A stretch of 64,000 nucleotides of DNA from Methylophaga sp. OBS1 (GCF_026319365.1 NZ_JAPDMS010000001.1:372977-436976); one strand, 5' to 3'; positions 37,869-47,690 are shown, counted from the first letter of the stretch. The notes: a model not told the origin generated them from the sequence alone. A program made the numbers and translations.

Positions 37869-38807
37869 ATGACTGAATTAAACCACAAAGAAGCGCACGC
37901 TGCCAGCAGCGATGACAGTGCTGATGCCCGTGCGGCACTGGCTAAACTCATCAGTCGCTATGCACCGCATGACGGTCTGTTTGATCTGCCACTGCCCGGC
38001 GTGCACCTGCTCCGCACCGCCAATACCGACACCAACCCGACCCGGGCGGTGACCAATCCGGGCATGTGCATTATTGCGCAGGGTGCCAAGCGGGTCCTGA
38101 TCGGACAGGATGTTTACGACTACGATAACTCCCGAATGGCGGTCTACTCCACCGAGGTGCCGGTCTCGGCCAAAATTTTAAGAGCCAGTGAAGCCGAGCC
38201 TTATCTATGTCTGATTGTCGATATTGAACCGCAGAAGCTGGCCGAGCTCACTTTAAAAGCTTTCCCCCACGGAGTGCCCCGGGTGCAGCATCCACGAGCT
38301 TTGTTTATCGGTAAGGCTAATCCGAAGATTGTCGAAGCCGGCACTCGTCTGCTTGAGCTGCTGGCACAACCTGAAGATGCCGAGTTTCTGCAGCCACTGA
38401 TTATCGATGAAATCTTCATCCGACTGCTGCGTAGTGATATCGGTACCCTGGTGGCACAGATTGCGTCCACCGATTCCAGTCTGCAAAGAATATCCAAAGC
38501 CATCAGCTGGATCCGCGAACATTTTAAAGAACCGATGAAAGTGGAGGAACTGGCCACGCTCAGCAATATGAGTGTGTCTGCGTTTCACACCCACTTCAAA
38601 AATGTCACGCGCATGACGCCACTGCAGTTTCAGAAAGAGTTGCGACTGCACGAAGCCAAGCAAATCATGCTGACAAGAATGATGGATGTCAGCACCGCCT
38701 GCATGCATGTCGGCTATTCCAGCGTGTCTCAATTCAGCCGTGAGTACAGTCGTTTATTCGGGGTGCCGCCCAGCAAAGATGCCCGGTCACACCTGACAGC
38801 CAGTTAA
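37869..38807 (+). CDS. AraC-family regulator (AraC_N type)
   Basis: A regulator of about 312 residues. The N-terminal AraC_N domain (about 25-190) contains NPGMCIIAQGAKRVLIG and YDNSRMAVYSTEVPVSA. The C-terminal double helix-turn-helix (about 205-305) contains MKVEELATLSNMSVSAFHTHFKNVT and VGYSSVSQFSREYSRLFGVPP. I chose the ATG at 37869 over a TTG 6 bases earlier. It lies between an efflux operon and a molybdenum hydroxylase operon. The shared 35-bp element suggests it controls the pump and itself. Control of the hydroxylase genes is possible too. Confidence 0.9.
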   Translation: MTELNHKEAHAASSDDSADARAALAKLISRYAPHDGLFDLPLPGVHLLRTANTDTNPTRAVTNPGMCIIAQGAKRVLIGQDVYDYDNSRMAVYSTEVPVSAKILRASEAEPYLCLIVDIEPQKLAELTLKAFPHGVPRVQHPRALFIGKANPKIVEAGTRLLELLAQPEDAEFLQPLIIDEIFIRLLRSDIGTLVAQIASTDSSLQRISKAISWIREHFKEPMKVEELATLSNMSVSAFHTHFKNVTRMTPLQFQKELRLHEAKQIMLTRMMDVSTACMHVGYSSVSQFSREYSRLFGVPPSKDARSHLTAS

Positions 38808-38851
38808 CACAATAAAAAATCAAACGCGTTTTCAAATTTAAGGGATTGTGT

Positions 38852-39322
38852 ATGAAAATCACTATCAATGAGCAGGTCCATCAGGTTGATGTGCCTGAGG
38901 ATATGCCCATCCTGTGGGCGCTTCGTGATGTTTTAGGCATGACCGGCACCAAATTCGGTTGCGGGCAGTCACTGTGCGGCGCCTGCACTGTGATGCTTGA
39001 TGGTCAGCCCATCCGCTCCTGTGTGACCCCGATCAAACAGGCCGAAAACAAAAAACTGACTACGATTGAGGCAATCTCTGAGCAACCCGCGGGTCGCGCC
39101 ATTCAGGCTGCCTGGCTGGAAAAGAATGTGCCCCAATGTGGTTACTGTCAGTCCGGTCAGATAGTTTCTGCCACCGCGCTGCTCAACACCAATCCCAAAC
39201 CCAGTGATGAGGATATCAACAACGCCATGAGCGGCAATATCTGTCGCTGCGGCACCTATACCCGCATTCGTGATGCCATCAAACAGGCAGCCAACAAACT
39301 GGGGGCCGGTCATGAAGGATAA
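38852..39322 (+). CDS. 2Fe-2S subunit of molybdenum hydroxylase (IorA-like)
   Basis: A 156-residue small subunit with two iron-sulfur sites. The plant-type ferredoxin motif [14 protein letters not shown] (about residues 41-54) binds one cluster, and CGYCQSGQ plus GNICRCGTY in the helical second domain bind the other. The ATG at 38852 follows an AAGGGA site. It carries no signal peptide and is probably exported in complex with the Tat-targeted large subunit. The large-subunit gene overlaps its end by 11 bases. The isoquinoline 1-oxidoreductase/aldehyde oxidase type fits, with the substrate unknown. Confidence 0.9.
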   Translation: MKITINEQVHQVDVPEDMPILWALRDVLGMTGTKFGCGQSLCGACTVMLDGQPIRSCVTPIKQAENKKLTTIEAISEQPAGRAIQAAWLEKNVPQCGYCQSGQIVSATALLNTNPKPSDEDINNAMSGNICRCGTYTRIRDAIKQAANKLGAGHEG

Positions 39323-41597
39323 CATCGTTAACATCAGCCGCCGCGGTTTTGTCAAAGGTTTTGCGCTGAGTGGTCTGGTATTGGCCGTCGGTCTGCCGGG
39401 GCTGTCCGCCGAAGAAGAAAAGCCCAAATATGGCCGAGATGCCATGCCTAACGGCTGGGTTGATAATCCACTAGTGTTCGTGTCGATTGCTGAGGACGGC
39501 ACTGTCACCATCGTTGCCCACCGTGCAGAAATGGGTCAGGGGGTACGTACCAGCCTGCCTATGGTGGTGGCCGATGAAATGGAGGCTGACTGGGAGCGGG
39601 TCAAAGTCGTTCAGGCGCCGGGTCATGAGCAAAAATATGGCAATCAGAACACCGATGGATCCCGCAGTGTTCGCCACTTCTTCATGCCGATGCGCAATGT
39701 GGGCTCAGCCGCCCGCATGATGCTGGAAACAGCAGCGGCGGCGATGATGGCAGTACCGGTCTCAGAAGTGAAAGCGCTGAATCATGAAGTGATCCACCCG
39801 CCTTCAGGCCGCAAAATGGGCTATGGCGAACTGGCTCAGGCAGCTGCCCAGTTAGACGTGCCGGAACGCTCCAGTCTGCAATATAAATCAGCTGAAGATT
39901 TTCGCTACATCGGCAAAAACAGCAGTAAGAATATCGACGGTCACGCCATCGCCACCGGCCAAGCCGAATATGGCATGGATGTTCGCCTCAATGACATGGT
40001 CTATGCCGTCGTTGCTCATCCGCCCGCTTATGGCGACACGCTAAAATCCTTTGATGATAGTGAAGCATTGAAAGTCCCGGGCGTGATTAAAACGCTGACT
40101 CTGCCCTCTTCCCCGCCGCCTGCGGTATTCAACCCGTTGGGTGGGGTGGTCGTGGTTGCCGAGAATACCTGGGCAGCGATGGAAGGCCGTAAAAAACTCA
40201 AGATCGAGTGGAACAAAGGCCCGAACAGCGACTATGACTCAAAGGCTTTTCGTCAAACGCTGGAACAGTCAGCCAAACAAAAAGGTGGCAAAGTCCTGAG
40301 ACAGCTCGGTGATGCATACAAGACACTGGAAAATGCTGAATCGACCCTCAGTGCCGGCTACTACATTCCGCACCTGGCACAGGCACCGATGGAGCCGCCT
40401 GTAGCGACAGCCCATTTCAAGGGCAATGCCTGTGAGCTTTGGGCTTCGACACAAAACCCCCAGGCCAGCGTGGATACCGTGGCCAAGTGGCTGGAACTCA
40501 AACCAGAACAGGTCACCGTGAATGTCACCTTGCTTGGCGGCGGTTTCGGACGTAAATCCAAGCCTGACTATCTGGTTGAGGCGGCCCTGACCTCCAAAGC
40601 GATGGATGGCAAACCGGTCAAACTGGTCTGGACACGTGAAGACGATATCCAGCATGCCTACTATCACACGGTGTCTTACGAACACCTGGAAGCCGCATTT
40701 GATGAGAACGGTAAAACCCAGGCCTGGTTGCATCGTACCGTCGCGCCTTCGATCTCATCGACTTTTGATGCCAGCTCTGAGCATCAAATGCCGATCGAAA
40801 TCGGTATGGGCGTGGTGAATATCCCTTATGCCATTCCTAATATTCAGCTGGAAAACCCAGCTGCTAAAAACCATACCCGAATTGGCTGGTTCCGTTCGGT
40901 CTCCAATCTGCCTCATGCCTTTGCCGTGCAATCGTTTATCGCAGAAATGGCGCATCAACAGCAACGTGATCACAAGGAACTGCTGCTGGAACTGATTGGT
41001 GATGATCGTCAGATTGACCCGCGCACCCTACAGGATGATTGGAATTATGGTCAGTCACCGGAGATTTACCCCATCGACACGGGTCGCCTGCGCCGGGTTG
41101 TTGAGCTTGTCACAGACAAAGCCAGTTGGGGCAAGTCATTACCGTCCGGTAAAGGTCAGGGTCTGGCTGCTCACTACAGCTTTGTTTCCTATGTCGCCGC
41201 TGTGGTCGAGGTTGAGGTCAATGATGACGGTGAAGTCACGATACCCCAGGTCGATATTGCTATCGACTGCGGGCCGCAGGTGAATCCTGAGCGTATCCGT
41301 TCACAGCTGGAGGGTGCCTGTGTGATGGGGATCAGCTTTGCCATGCTGGGAGAAATCAGCTTCAAGGACGGTGTGGCAGAACAGGATAACTTTGATGGTT
41401 ACCAGGTCACCCGAATGGATGGCGCACCGGGCAGAATCAATGTCCACTTTGTACCAGCCAAAGATTACAACCAGCCGCTTGGCGGTGTTGGTGAACCCGG
41501 CATGCCACCAATTGCGCCGGCCTTGTGTAATGCCATTTTCAACGCGACCAAGAAGCGCATCCGTAACCTGCCCATCCGTTATCAACTGGAGGCCTAG
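39312..41597 (+). CDS. Periplasmic molybdopterin-binding oxidoreductase subunit (IorB-like)
   Basis: A 761-residue large subunit of the xanthine dehydrogenase superfamily. The start at 39312 gives a twin-arginine signal ([13 protein letters not shown], hydrophobic to GLSA near 37), so the folded enzyme is exported. Cofactor motifs include [36 protein letters not shown] and [14 protein letters not shown], the last with the catalytic Glu. This matches the IorB/aldehyde dehydrogenase group. A cytochrome c partner is usual, but none is in this operon. XdhC and MocA homologues follow to insert and mature the cofactor. Confidence 0.9.
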   Translation: MKDNIVNISRRGFVKGFALSGLVLAVGLPGLSAEEEKPKYGRDAMPNGWVDNPLVFVSIAEDGTVTIVAHRAEMGQGVRTSLPMVVADEMEADWERVKVVQAPGHEQKYGNQNTDGSRSVRHFFMPMRNVGSAARMMLETAAAAMMAVPVSEVKALNHEVIHPPSGRKMGYGELAQAAAQLDVPERSSLQYKSAEDFRYIGKNSSKNIDGHAIATGQAEYGMDVRLNDMVYAVVAHPPAYGDTLKSFDDSEALKVPGVIKTLTLPSSPPPAVFNPLGGVVVVAENTWAAMEGRKKLKIEWNKGPNSDYDSKAFRQTLEQSAKQKGGKVLRQLGDAYKTLENAESTLSAGYYIPHLAQAPMEPPVATAHFKGNACELWASTQNPQASVDTVAKWLELKPEQVTVNVTLLGGGFGRKSKPDYLVEAALTSKAMDGKPVKLVWTREDDIQHAYYHTVSYEHLEAAFDENGKTQAWLHRTVAPSISSTFDASSEHQMPIEIGMGVVNIPYAIPNIQLENPAAKNHTRIGWFRSVSNLPHAFAVQSFIAEMAHQQQRDHKELLLELIGDDRQIDPRTLQDDWNYGQSPEIYPIDTGRLRRVVELVTDKASWGKSLPSGKGQGLAAHYSFVSYVAAVVEVEVNDDGEVTIPQVDIAIDCGPQVNPERIRSQLEGACVMGISFAMLGEISFKDGVAEQDNFDGYQVTRMDGAPGRINVHFVPAKDYNQPLGGVGEPGMPPIAPALCNAIFNATKKRIRNLPIRYQLEA

Positions 41598-42584
41598 ATG
41601 CAAAGCACCGATATCACGGTTTTGCGGCAGGTACTAAGTTGGCACGAAGCTGGTCACGTTGTCTGGCTGAGCACGGTGATAAAAACCTATGGCTCCAGCC
41701 CCAGACAACCCGGTGCGATGTGCGCCATCCGGCAGGATGGCGCCCTTATCGGCTCAGTCTCGGGTGGCTGCATAGAAGAAGATCTCAAAGACAAGGTTCT
41801 GTCGGGAGAACTGGCCGGAACAAAACTGAGGCTGTTGACTTATGGTGAATCGGTTGAGGAACGTGACCGGTTTCGTCTCCCCTGCGGCGGCACTTTGCGC
41901 CTTTCTTTGGAGAAAGTGACAGACATCAGCTGGGTGAAACAAGTGCTGGAAACGATTGAACAGCGCCGGACTATTCAGCGCCGGCTTGATCTCGTTCAGG
42001 CAAAAAGCTTTATTGAGCTGGCAGACAGTGAACATCTGGTTCAGGAAAAAGCTACAGAGCTGACTTTCAGCTATGGTCCACGTGCCCGCCTGTTGGTGAT
42101 CGGTGCCGGTGAAACTTCCGGTTATTTAGCCAAAATGGCCTCGGCACTGGATTACCAGGTGCTGGTTGCCGAGCCACGTGAGGACATGCAACAAACCTGG
42201 TTGGCTGAAGATGGCGAGTTACTGCCGATGATGCCCGATGACGCAGTGGTCAAAATCGCACCGGATCAGCATACCGCCATTATTACCCTGACCCATGATC
42301 CCAAGCTCGACGACATGGCTTTACTGGAAGCACTGAAATCAGAGGCGTTTTTTATTGGTGCTTTAGGTTCCAGCCGTACCAATGCCAAACGTCGGGAACG
42401 ACTGGCCATGTTTGATCTGACGCCAGAACAGATTGACCGCCTGCATGGTCCGGTGGGCCTGGATATCGGCAGTAAAATCCCGGCTGAGATTGCCGTTTCC
42501 ATCCTGGCACAGCTGATTAAGCTGAGACGCAAAAGCCAGCAATCACAGCAGCAACCCGTTGTCCGTGCAGTCAGTAACGGTTGA
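41598..42584 (+). CDS. xdhC: XdhC/CoxI-family molybdenum cofactor maturation protein
   Basis: A 328-residue XdhC-type protein. The N-terminal domain has GSSPRQPGAMCAI, GSVSGGCIEEDL and the conserved CGGTLRLSLE. The C-terminal Rossmann domain has VIGAGETSGYLAKMASAL and FIGALGSSRTNAKRRERL. Such proteins bind molybdenum cofactor, favour its sulfuration and deliver it to the hydroxylase. The start codon abuts the stop of the large-subunit gene, so translation is coupled. Confidence 0.92.
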   Translation: MQSTDITVLRQVLSWHEAGHVVWLSTVIKTYGSSPRQPGAMCAIRQDGALIGSVSGGCIEEDLKDKVLSGELAGTKLRLLTYGESVEERDRFRLPCGGTLRLSLEKVTDISWVKQVLETIEQRRTIQRRLDLVQAKSFIELADSEHLVQEKATELTFSYGPRARLLVIGAGETSGYLAKMASALDYQVLVAEPREDMQQTWLAEDGELLPMMPDDAVVKIAPDQHTAIITLTHDPKLDDMALLEALKSEAFFIGALGSSRTNAKRRERLAMFDLTPEQIDRLHGPVGLDIGSKIPAEIAVSILAQLIKLRRKSQQSQQQPVVRAVSNG

Positions 42585-43184
42585 ATGACAGCACGATCCA
42601 TCTGCCCTATTCTGCTGGCAGCCGGTCAATCACGCCGCTTTGGCAGTGATAAGCTGCTTCATGTCATGTCTTATCAGAGTGAGGCCAAGCCACTGATTTT
42701 GCATGCTTTAAATCCCTGGCTTGAAGTGTTTCCTCAAGTCAATGTGGTTATCCGGGCTGATAATACCGCCCTGCTCAATCTGCTTAGTCAGTCACCATTT
42801 TCATCCCGCTTAACACTGATAACCGCCGAGAATGCGCACAAGGGGATGGCCGCCTCACTGGTCAGGGGCATCAAAGCCAATCAGCAGGCCGATGGCTGGC
42901 TGGTTGGACTGGCTGATATGCCTTTTATTCAATCCCCTGTGATTGCAGAGTCACAAGCACTTCTACAAGAAGGCGCGGCGATAACCCAGCCTGAATATAA
43001 CGGTCGTCGTGGTCACCCGGTCGGCTTTGCGGCTGCATTTTTGCCGCAACTACTGGCTTTAAACGGTGATAAGGGCGCACGAGACATTCTGTCTGTCTAT
43101 GCCGGCCAAATCTTGCTTATCAACAGCCCTGACGAGGGTATTTATCGGGATATCGACACCGTCAATGATATAACTGATGTCTAA
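42585..43184 (+). CDS. mocA: MobA/MocA-like nucleotidyltransferase
   Basis: A 199-residue NTP-transferase-like protein with the N-terminal nucleotide loop LLAAGQSRRFGSDKLLH and the metal-binding LADMPFIQ. The later GRRGHPVGFAAAFLPQLLAL is typical of the MocA/MobA-related enzymes that attach CMP (or GMP) to molybdopterin. CMP is expected for hydroxylases of the xanthine oxidase family, which supports MocA. It directly follows xdhC with no gap and is the last gene of the operon. Confidence 0.87.
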   Translation: MTARSICPILLAAGQSRRFGSDKLLHVMSYQSEAKPLILHALNPWLEVFPQVNVVIRADNTALLNLLSQSPFSSRLTLITAENAHKGMAASLVRGIKANQQADGWLVGLADMPFIQSPVIAESQALLQEGAAITQPEYNGRRGHPVGFAAAFLPQLLALNGDKGARDILSVYAGQILLINSPDEGIYRDIDTVNDITDV

Positions 43185-43289
43185 GTTACCAGTAATACAG
43201 CTGAGCAGATGACGTATAAAGTAGCGGCCAGCGTCATAGCAATGCCTGCCATATGCTCATGGGATTGATTTGAGTATGGTTTATAGATT

Positions 43290-43317
43290 AGCGCTTCCGG
43301 GTAGTGCCGGAAGCGCT
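43290..43317. terminator. Hairpin after convergent mocA / TonB receptor genes
   Basis: An 11-bp perfect stem (AGCGCTTCCGG / CCGGAAGCGCT) with a 6-base loop lies 17 bases after the receptor's stop. There is no T-run, so it is a probable bidirectional end structure. Confidence 0.6.
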
Positions 43318-43333
43318 GTATTGGCAAGTGCTC

Positions 43334-45745
43334 TCAGAATTGCGTTTCAAAAGTCAGGGTAACTTTCAATGGCTCACCGAAATAACTTTGACGGGTAGGT
43401 CCAGACACCCGGCTGTAATAGCGTTTATCAGTCAAGTTAGTGCCATTTAGAATGAAACGGCTGTCATTACTGAGTTGGTAAGCCACCATCGCAGACAACG
43501 TTGTGTAACCGCCCTGCTCCCATTTAACATTGCCTGACTCATAGAAGGTACCGCTGTTGTACTCGGCGCCCAGACCCGCAGCCCACTGCTGGTTAAAGTT
43601 ATATTTACCCCACAGTCTCAGGCTGTGTTCCGGCGCATCGGGATTAAAGATATTGCCTTCTGCATCCGGATCAGCGGCTTCGAGTTGCTCGGTATCGGTA
43701 TAGGCATAGCCGGCCAAAACGTCCAGCTTGTCAAACAGGCTGCCGGAAATCTCGGCTTCAAAACCACGGGCGCGAACCTTGCCGCCGGCAATAGAAAAAG
43801 TCGGGTTATTGGGGTCATTGATAGCACGGTTCTTATCAGTCAACTCGAACACGGCCATTTGGTAGTTGGCAGCGCCGTTATTAAGGATGCCTTTCATACC
43901 GATCTCATACTGGGTGCCGGTTCTCGGGTCGAGCAGTTTTTCATTGGCATCCAGATTGGTTTGCGGGACGAAGGATTCGGCCGCACTGACATACAGCGTG
44001 GTCGTGTCATTCAAATCATAAACCAGGCCACCGTATGGTGTGAATTCATTATCAAACTCGGACACCGACCCCATAGCATCGGTTTTCCAATCGGTAACTC
44101 GCCCCCCCAAAATCAACTTGGTTGCTTCGGTCAGATTGGAAGTGGTTTTGAAGTAAAGCCCCCGCTCACGGGTATCCGTTTTACCCCGTGAGTAGGCTGG
44201 TACCAGGTTAGGCACTGGATTGCTGACTGAGCCCGGATCAAACACATTGATGGATGGATAGGCCACGTCACGCATGTAGCCTTTGTTATTGTTTTCTGAA
44301 TGGCTTCCGTTAGCGCCCAGCAGTACTTTGTGTTTCATGCCCAGGATGTTGACGGGCAAGTTGATATGAGCATCAAAACTGTTCTCTGCCAGTTCCTGAT
44401 CTGCCGACAGCGACCAGCGATCAACATTACCTGTGACCGGATCAATTGGCGAGGTGGTGTAGTTGAGCAAATATTTCATATCACGATCAGAGTGATTCAT
44501 TGTCACCACGGCTTCAGCACCGGAATCAAAGCGATGCTCAAGCTCAACAAACTGCCGACGCAGGCGACTTTCTTTGTAGTTAAAGCTGGTACCGGTATAT
44601 AAATCGCGAGAGATGGGGGCAAACGAACCATCAGCGTACAAAGGCACCCCCACATAAGGTGTGTCATCGGTATCTTCCAAGCTGGCACCAACGGAGATTG
44701 TAGTGTCACTGCTCAGGTCCAGTTCCAGCGTGCCATAGAACACTTTTTTCTCCATCTCGACGTCGTCAATATGTGAGTCACCATCTTCATAGGCAGCGAC
44801 AGCACGCCCCCGCAATGTGCCGGCATCGTTTAAAGATCCCGTCACATCCAGATCAGTGCGGTAACCGGGCCAGGAATTAGCAGAGCCACGAAAAGCCACC
44901 TTGTGCTCAGCCAGCGCGCGTTTACGAACCAGGTTGATAAAACCACCCGGCTCCCCCGAGCCTTGTAGTAGCCCTGCTGGGCCACGTAAAACTTCAACAC
45001 GTTCATACGCGGCCAGATCAGGCGCACCATGCCCATGTGTCCCTGTACCAGTAGCTGAACTTTCAATACCGTCAATATTGATGGTGTTGATCTCAAAACC
45101 CCGCATAATATAGTTGGCGGTACCAGTACCATAAGTCTTAACGCTGACACCCGTAGTATTTTGCATTGCGTCTTTCAGCGTTAACAGATTTTTATCCTTA
45201 ATTAATTGACTGGTAATCACACTGACCGATTGCGGGATCTCCCGCAAATCTTCAACACCCTTTCCAAGGCTGACGGCACCAGTAGCATAAGAATCAGTAG
45301 CCTCTGTGTTGAGGCCGAGGTGCGTTTCCTGAACCTGGATCGCAGGTAATGCATAATTATCTGGATTCCGAGTAGATGCTGCCTTTTCAACCGTAACGGC
45401 ATTATCAGCGGTAAACCTTGCTGTCAGGCCGCTGCCTGCCAGTAACTGATCCAAAGCAGCTTGCAGGGTATAACTGCCGTTCAATACCTGGCTTTGTTGA
45501 TCAAACGCACTTTGTTCTGTGTAGAGTACCTGGATACCGGTTTGCGCTGAGAGATCGGCGATAGCCTGGGGTAAAGGTTTTGCCGGAATATTTAAATCCC
45601 AGGTTTGTAATCTCTGACTACTGCTGTCCGGATTGGGTGCGGTCTCGGCTGCAACAACTTGCGCCATTGGCGATAATGCCACTGTGATGGCCGCGGCAAG
45701 AACACGACGTTTGGAATTTCTCAGGAAATGTTCAGTGTAAGTCAT
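43334..45745 (-). CDS. TonB-dependent siderophore receptor with STN domain
   Basis: An 803-residue outer-membrane receptor. After a signal peptide (about 1-33) comes a secretin/TonB N-terminal (STN) signalling domain (about 48-120, WDLNIPAKPLPQAIADLSAQTG), then the plug (about 165-270, SVSVITSQLIKDK) and a 22-strand barrel ending in F. The STN domain is the mark of transducers that pass a ligand signal to a FecR-type anti-sigma factor. FecR- and sigma-like genes lie just upstream in the same direction. The ligand is probably a ferric siderophore, identity unknown. Confidence 0.93.
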   Translation of the reverse strand: MTYTEHFLRNSKRRVLAAAITVALSPMAQVVAAETAPNPDSSSQRLQTWDLNIPAKPLPQAIADLSAQTGIQVLYTEQSAFDQQSQVLNGSYTLQAALDQLLAGSGLTARFTADNAVTVEKAASTRNPDNYALPAIQVQETHLGLNTEATDSYATGAVSLGKGVEDLREIPQSVSVITSQLIKDKNLLTLKDAMQNTTGVSVKTYGTGTANYIMRGFEINTINIDGIESSATGTGTHGHGAPDLAAYERVEVLRGPAGLLQGSGEPGGFINLVRKRALAEHKVAFRGSANSWPGYRTDLDVTGSLNDAGTLRGRAVAAYEDGDSHIDDVEMEKKVFYGTLELDLSSDTTISVGASLEDTDDTPYVGVPLYADGSFAPISRDLYTGTSFNYKESRLRRQFVELEHRFDSGAEAVVTMNHSDRDMKYLLNYTTSPIDPVTGNVDRWSLSADQELAENSFDAHINLPVNILGMKHKVLLGANGSHSENNNKGYMRDVAYPSINVFDPGSVSNPVPNLVPAYSRGKTDTRERGLYFKTTSNLTEATKLILGGRVTDWKTDAMGSVSEFDNEFTPYGGLVYDLNDTTTLYVSAAESFVPQTNLDANEKLLDPRTGTQYEIGMKGILNNGAANYQMAVFELTDKNRAINDPNNPTFSIAGGKVRARGFEAEISGSLFDKLDVLAGYAYTDTEQLEAADPDAEGNIFNPDAPEHSLRLWGKYNFNQQWAAGLGAEYNSGTFYESGNVKWEQGGYTTLSAMVAYQLSNDSRFILNGTNLTDKRYYSRVSGPTRQSYFGEPLKVTLTFETQF

Positions 45746-45792
45746 AGATGCTTCTCTTGTAGTTGCTAATACGATTGATTACCAAATACATC

Positions 45793-45826
45793 TAAGACGA
45801 GTTGATTCTGAACTTTCCCCCACTCA
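45793..45826 (-). promoter_or_regulatory. Probable ECF sigma promoter of the TonB receptor gene
   Basis: On the minus strand this reads TGAGTGGGGGAAA, 13 bases, TCGTCTTA. Both blocks and the spacer length are identical to the site at 46981-47014. The GGAAA and CGTC cores match -35 and -10 elements of iron-starvation ECF sigma factors. It ends 48 bases before the receptor start. Confidence 0.75.
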
Positions 45827-45903
45827 AAATGTTAAAAAATTTACTTTTGTAGCAAAAAATATATCAAGTAACTGTTTTTATTTATTTTTATCTGGGAAAG
45901 AAG

Positions 45904-46920
45904 TTACAAATGTAAAAAAACCAGATAGTCACTGACCCGGGTTTGTTGAACCGGTAGCGTTTCCAGTATCAACGCCAGTGCTTCGTCAGGTGCTTTGGTG
46001 GAAAAAACACCACTGACTTTGAGTGAGTTCAGCGCTTTACTGGTAATGATGATATGACCCTGACGATGGCGGTTGAGCTGATCAACGACATCAACAAGCG
46101 CAGCGTTATAGAACACGAACTGATCACGACGCCAGGCTGTGACCGCAGTTTGATCAAATTCTTTGGGGGCACTAATTCGACTGTTCGCCAGGTTGGCTTG
46201 CTGACCGGCATGAAGGGCAGCTGAGTCAGTATCGGTATTTAGCCGCACACTGCCCTCTGTGAGACTCACTGTGGTTCCTCGTCGATCAAGCCGAAGATTA
46301 AATTGAGTGCCGGTGACCTTAACCTCACCGTGAGGTGTTTGAATAATAAAAGGGCGGTTTCTGTCATGACTGACATTAAACCAGGCCTCACCTTCAAACA
46401 GCTCAACACGCCGTTCACGGTCAGAAAAGTCGATGGACAGGGCGGTTTCCGAGTTTAAAGTGACTTCACTGCCGTCGACGAGACTCACTGGCAGCTTTTC
46501 TCCCACAATCGTCACGTAATCACTACGCCATTGAGTTATCCAGCCAAGCTGCCAACCCAGACCGCTGACCATAAACAGCATCAGACAGGCAGCAATGGCA
46601 AAGTGGACAAACCGTGTCGATTTCTGCTGGTGATCGTGACGTGGCCGGTCTGTCTGTAGCAGACTACCGGACGATTGCAAAATCGCTTCTGAGTCGAAAG
46701 CTTTGACGGGTAAATCCAGTAGCCCCCAAAGCAAAACAATTTCATCAAAAGCCTGTTGATGTTTTGGATCGGCGGCTAACCAGATTTCAAACTGCTGCAG
46801 GGTCTGCTTGGCCTGAGACGATTCAGGATCATATTCCCTCAGATTAGCATGCCAAACTGCAGCCTGTTCCAGTATTTCGTCTGGTATTGCGTTCCAGCCA
46901 GTCCGGTTTGGGTCATCCAT
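45904..46920 (-). CDS. FecR-family anti-sigma/sigma regulator
   Basis: A 338-residue FecR-like protein. The cytoplasmic N-terminal part (about 1-85) is a DUF4880 domain (EILEQAAVWHANL, FEIWLAADPKHQQAFDEI). One membrane segment follows (about 103-120, FAIAACLMLFMVSGLGW), then the periplasmic FecR domain (GSEVTLNSETALSIDF, GEAWFNVSHDRNRPFIIQTPHGEVKVTGTQF). It senses the ligand-loaded receptor's STN domain in the periplasm and controls the sigma factor in the cytoplasm. It lies between the sigma gene and receptor, with its own ECF-type promoter. Confidence 0.92.
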   Translation of the reverse strand: MDDPNRTGWNAIPDEILEQAAVWHANLREYDPESSQAKQTLQQFEIWLAADPKHQQAFDEIVLLWGLLDLPVKAFDSEAILQSSGSLLQTDRPRHDHQQKSTRFVHFAIAACLMLFMVSGLGWQLGWITQWRSDYVTIVGEKLPVSLVDGSEVTLNSETALSIDFSDRERRVELFEGEAWFNVSHDRNRPFIIQTPHGEVKVTGTQFNLRLDRRGTTVSLTEGSVRLNTDTDSAALHAGQQANLANSRISAPKEFDQTAVTAWRRDQFVFYNAALVDVVDQLNRHRQGHIIITSKALNSLKVSGVFSTKAPDEALALILETLPVQQTRVSDYLVFLHL

Positions 46921-46980
46921 GCTGTCTCACTGCCTTTACGCTTTGATATGTGAGTAGAATAATCTCATTGTTCATAAAAT

Positions 46981-47014
46981 TAAGACGATATGTTGAGTGG
47001 TTTTCCCCCACTCA
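46981..47014 (-). promoter_or_regulatory. Probable ECF sigma promoter of the fecR-like gene
   Basis: The same split sequence as at 45793-45826 (TGAGTGGGGGAAA, 13 bases, TCGTCTTA on the minus strand), ending 60 bases before the fecR start and after the sigma gene's stop. The flanks and the spacer differ between copies, so the match is not a recent duplication of the whole region. Confidence 0.75.
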
Positions 47015-47077
47015 GCCTTGAGGCTCTAGTTTGTCGTGTAATAGACGGGGTGTAAGAAAACAATCAGCAATTATAAA

Positions 47078-47611
47078 TCAGATCTGGCGGCCCGCCTCTT
47101 GCAAACGCTTGCGGCAATGCAGCATGGCACGGGCAATATGCTTTTCAACCGTTTTGGCTGAAATGCTGAGACTGGATGCGATTTGCCGCATCGTTAGCCC
47201 TTCCCCACGATAGAGAAGAAATACTTCTCTACATTTTTCAGGGAGTTCTTCAATCGCGGTTTGCAGAATTGATAACTCCTGTCTGGAGATAACCGACTCT
47301 TCCGGTGACGGCACCAAAGAGATCTGCTGACTCTCATCGCTGCTGTCTACCGGGTTGTCCGGGGGGGAATAGGCGTTTTTATTAGTCTCACGACGTATCA
47401 GGTCAATGGCTAAATTGTTGGCCATACGATAGAGATAGGCGCGGGGATTGTCGGGGATTAATTTGTTATTTGAATTAGCACGGATCCACGTCTCCTGTAA
47501 TACCTCTTCAGCCAGACTGTGAGAACCAGTTCGCTGTCTGATGTGCATCAACAACTCCTGGTAATACAGCTCCACAAAGCTGGCAAGAGAATAAACGGAA
47601 GAATCACTCAT
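47078..47611 (-). CDS. ECF sigma factor, FecI/iron-starvation type
   Basis: A 177-residue sigma factor with region 2 (about 10-85, LAEEVLQETWIRAN and RAYLYRMANNLAIDLIRRE) and region 4 (about 120-172, LPEKCREVFLLYRGEGLTMRQIASSLSISAKTVEKHIARAM). It is upstream of fecR and the TonB receptor in the same direction, the standard cell-surface signalling trio. A Fur box overlaps its own promoter, so low iron should turn it on. It is then expected to use the repeated promoter at the fecR and receptor genes. Confidence 0.92.
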   Translation of the reverse strand: MSDSSVYSLASFVELYYQELLMHIRQRTGSHSLAEEVLQETWIRANSNNKLIPDNPRAYLYRMANNLAIDLIRRETNKNAYSPPDNPVDSSDESQQISLVPSPEESVISRQELSILQTAIEELPEKCREVFLLYRGEGLTMRQIASSLSISAKTVEKHIARAMLHCRKRLQEAGRQI

Positions 47612-47657
47612 GAATGCGGTATGTGCCTGAACGGGTTACTAAGAAACGCAAAGCACT

Positions 47658-47676
47658 GTAAATGATAATTATTATT
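47658..47676 (-). promoter_or_regulatory. Fur box over the sigma-factor promoter
   Basis: The 19-mer reads GTAAATGATAATTATTATT on the plus strand and matches the classical Fur box at 15 of 19 positions. It overlaps the -10 element and spacer of the promoter at 47662-47690. Confidence 0.8.
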
Positions 47677-47690
47677 ATCTAATAATTCAA
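47662..47690 (-). promoter_or_regulatory. Sigma-70 promoter of the ECF sigma gene
   Basis: On the minus strand, TTGAAT (47690-47685) and TATCAT (47667-47662) are separated by exactly 17 bases, about 50 bases before the sigma-factor start. The Fur box covers the -10. Confidence 0.65.
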
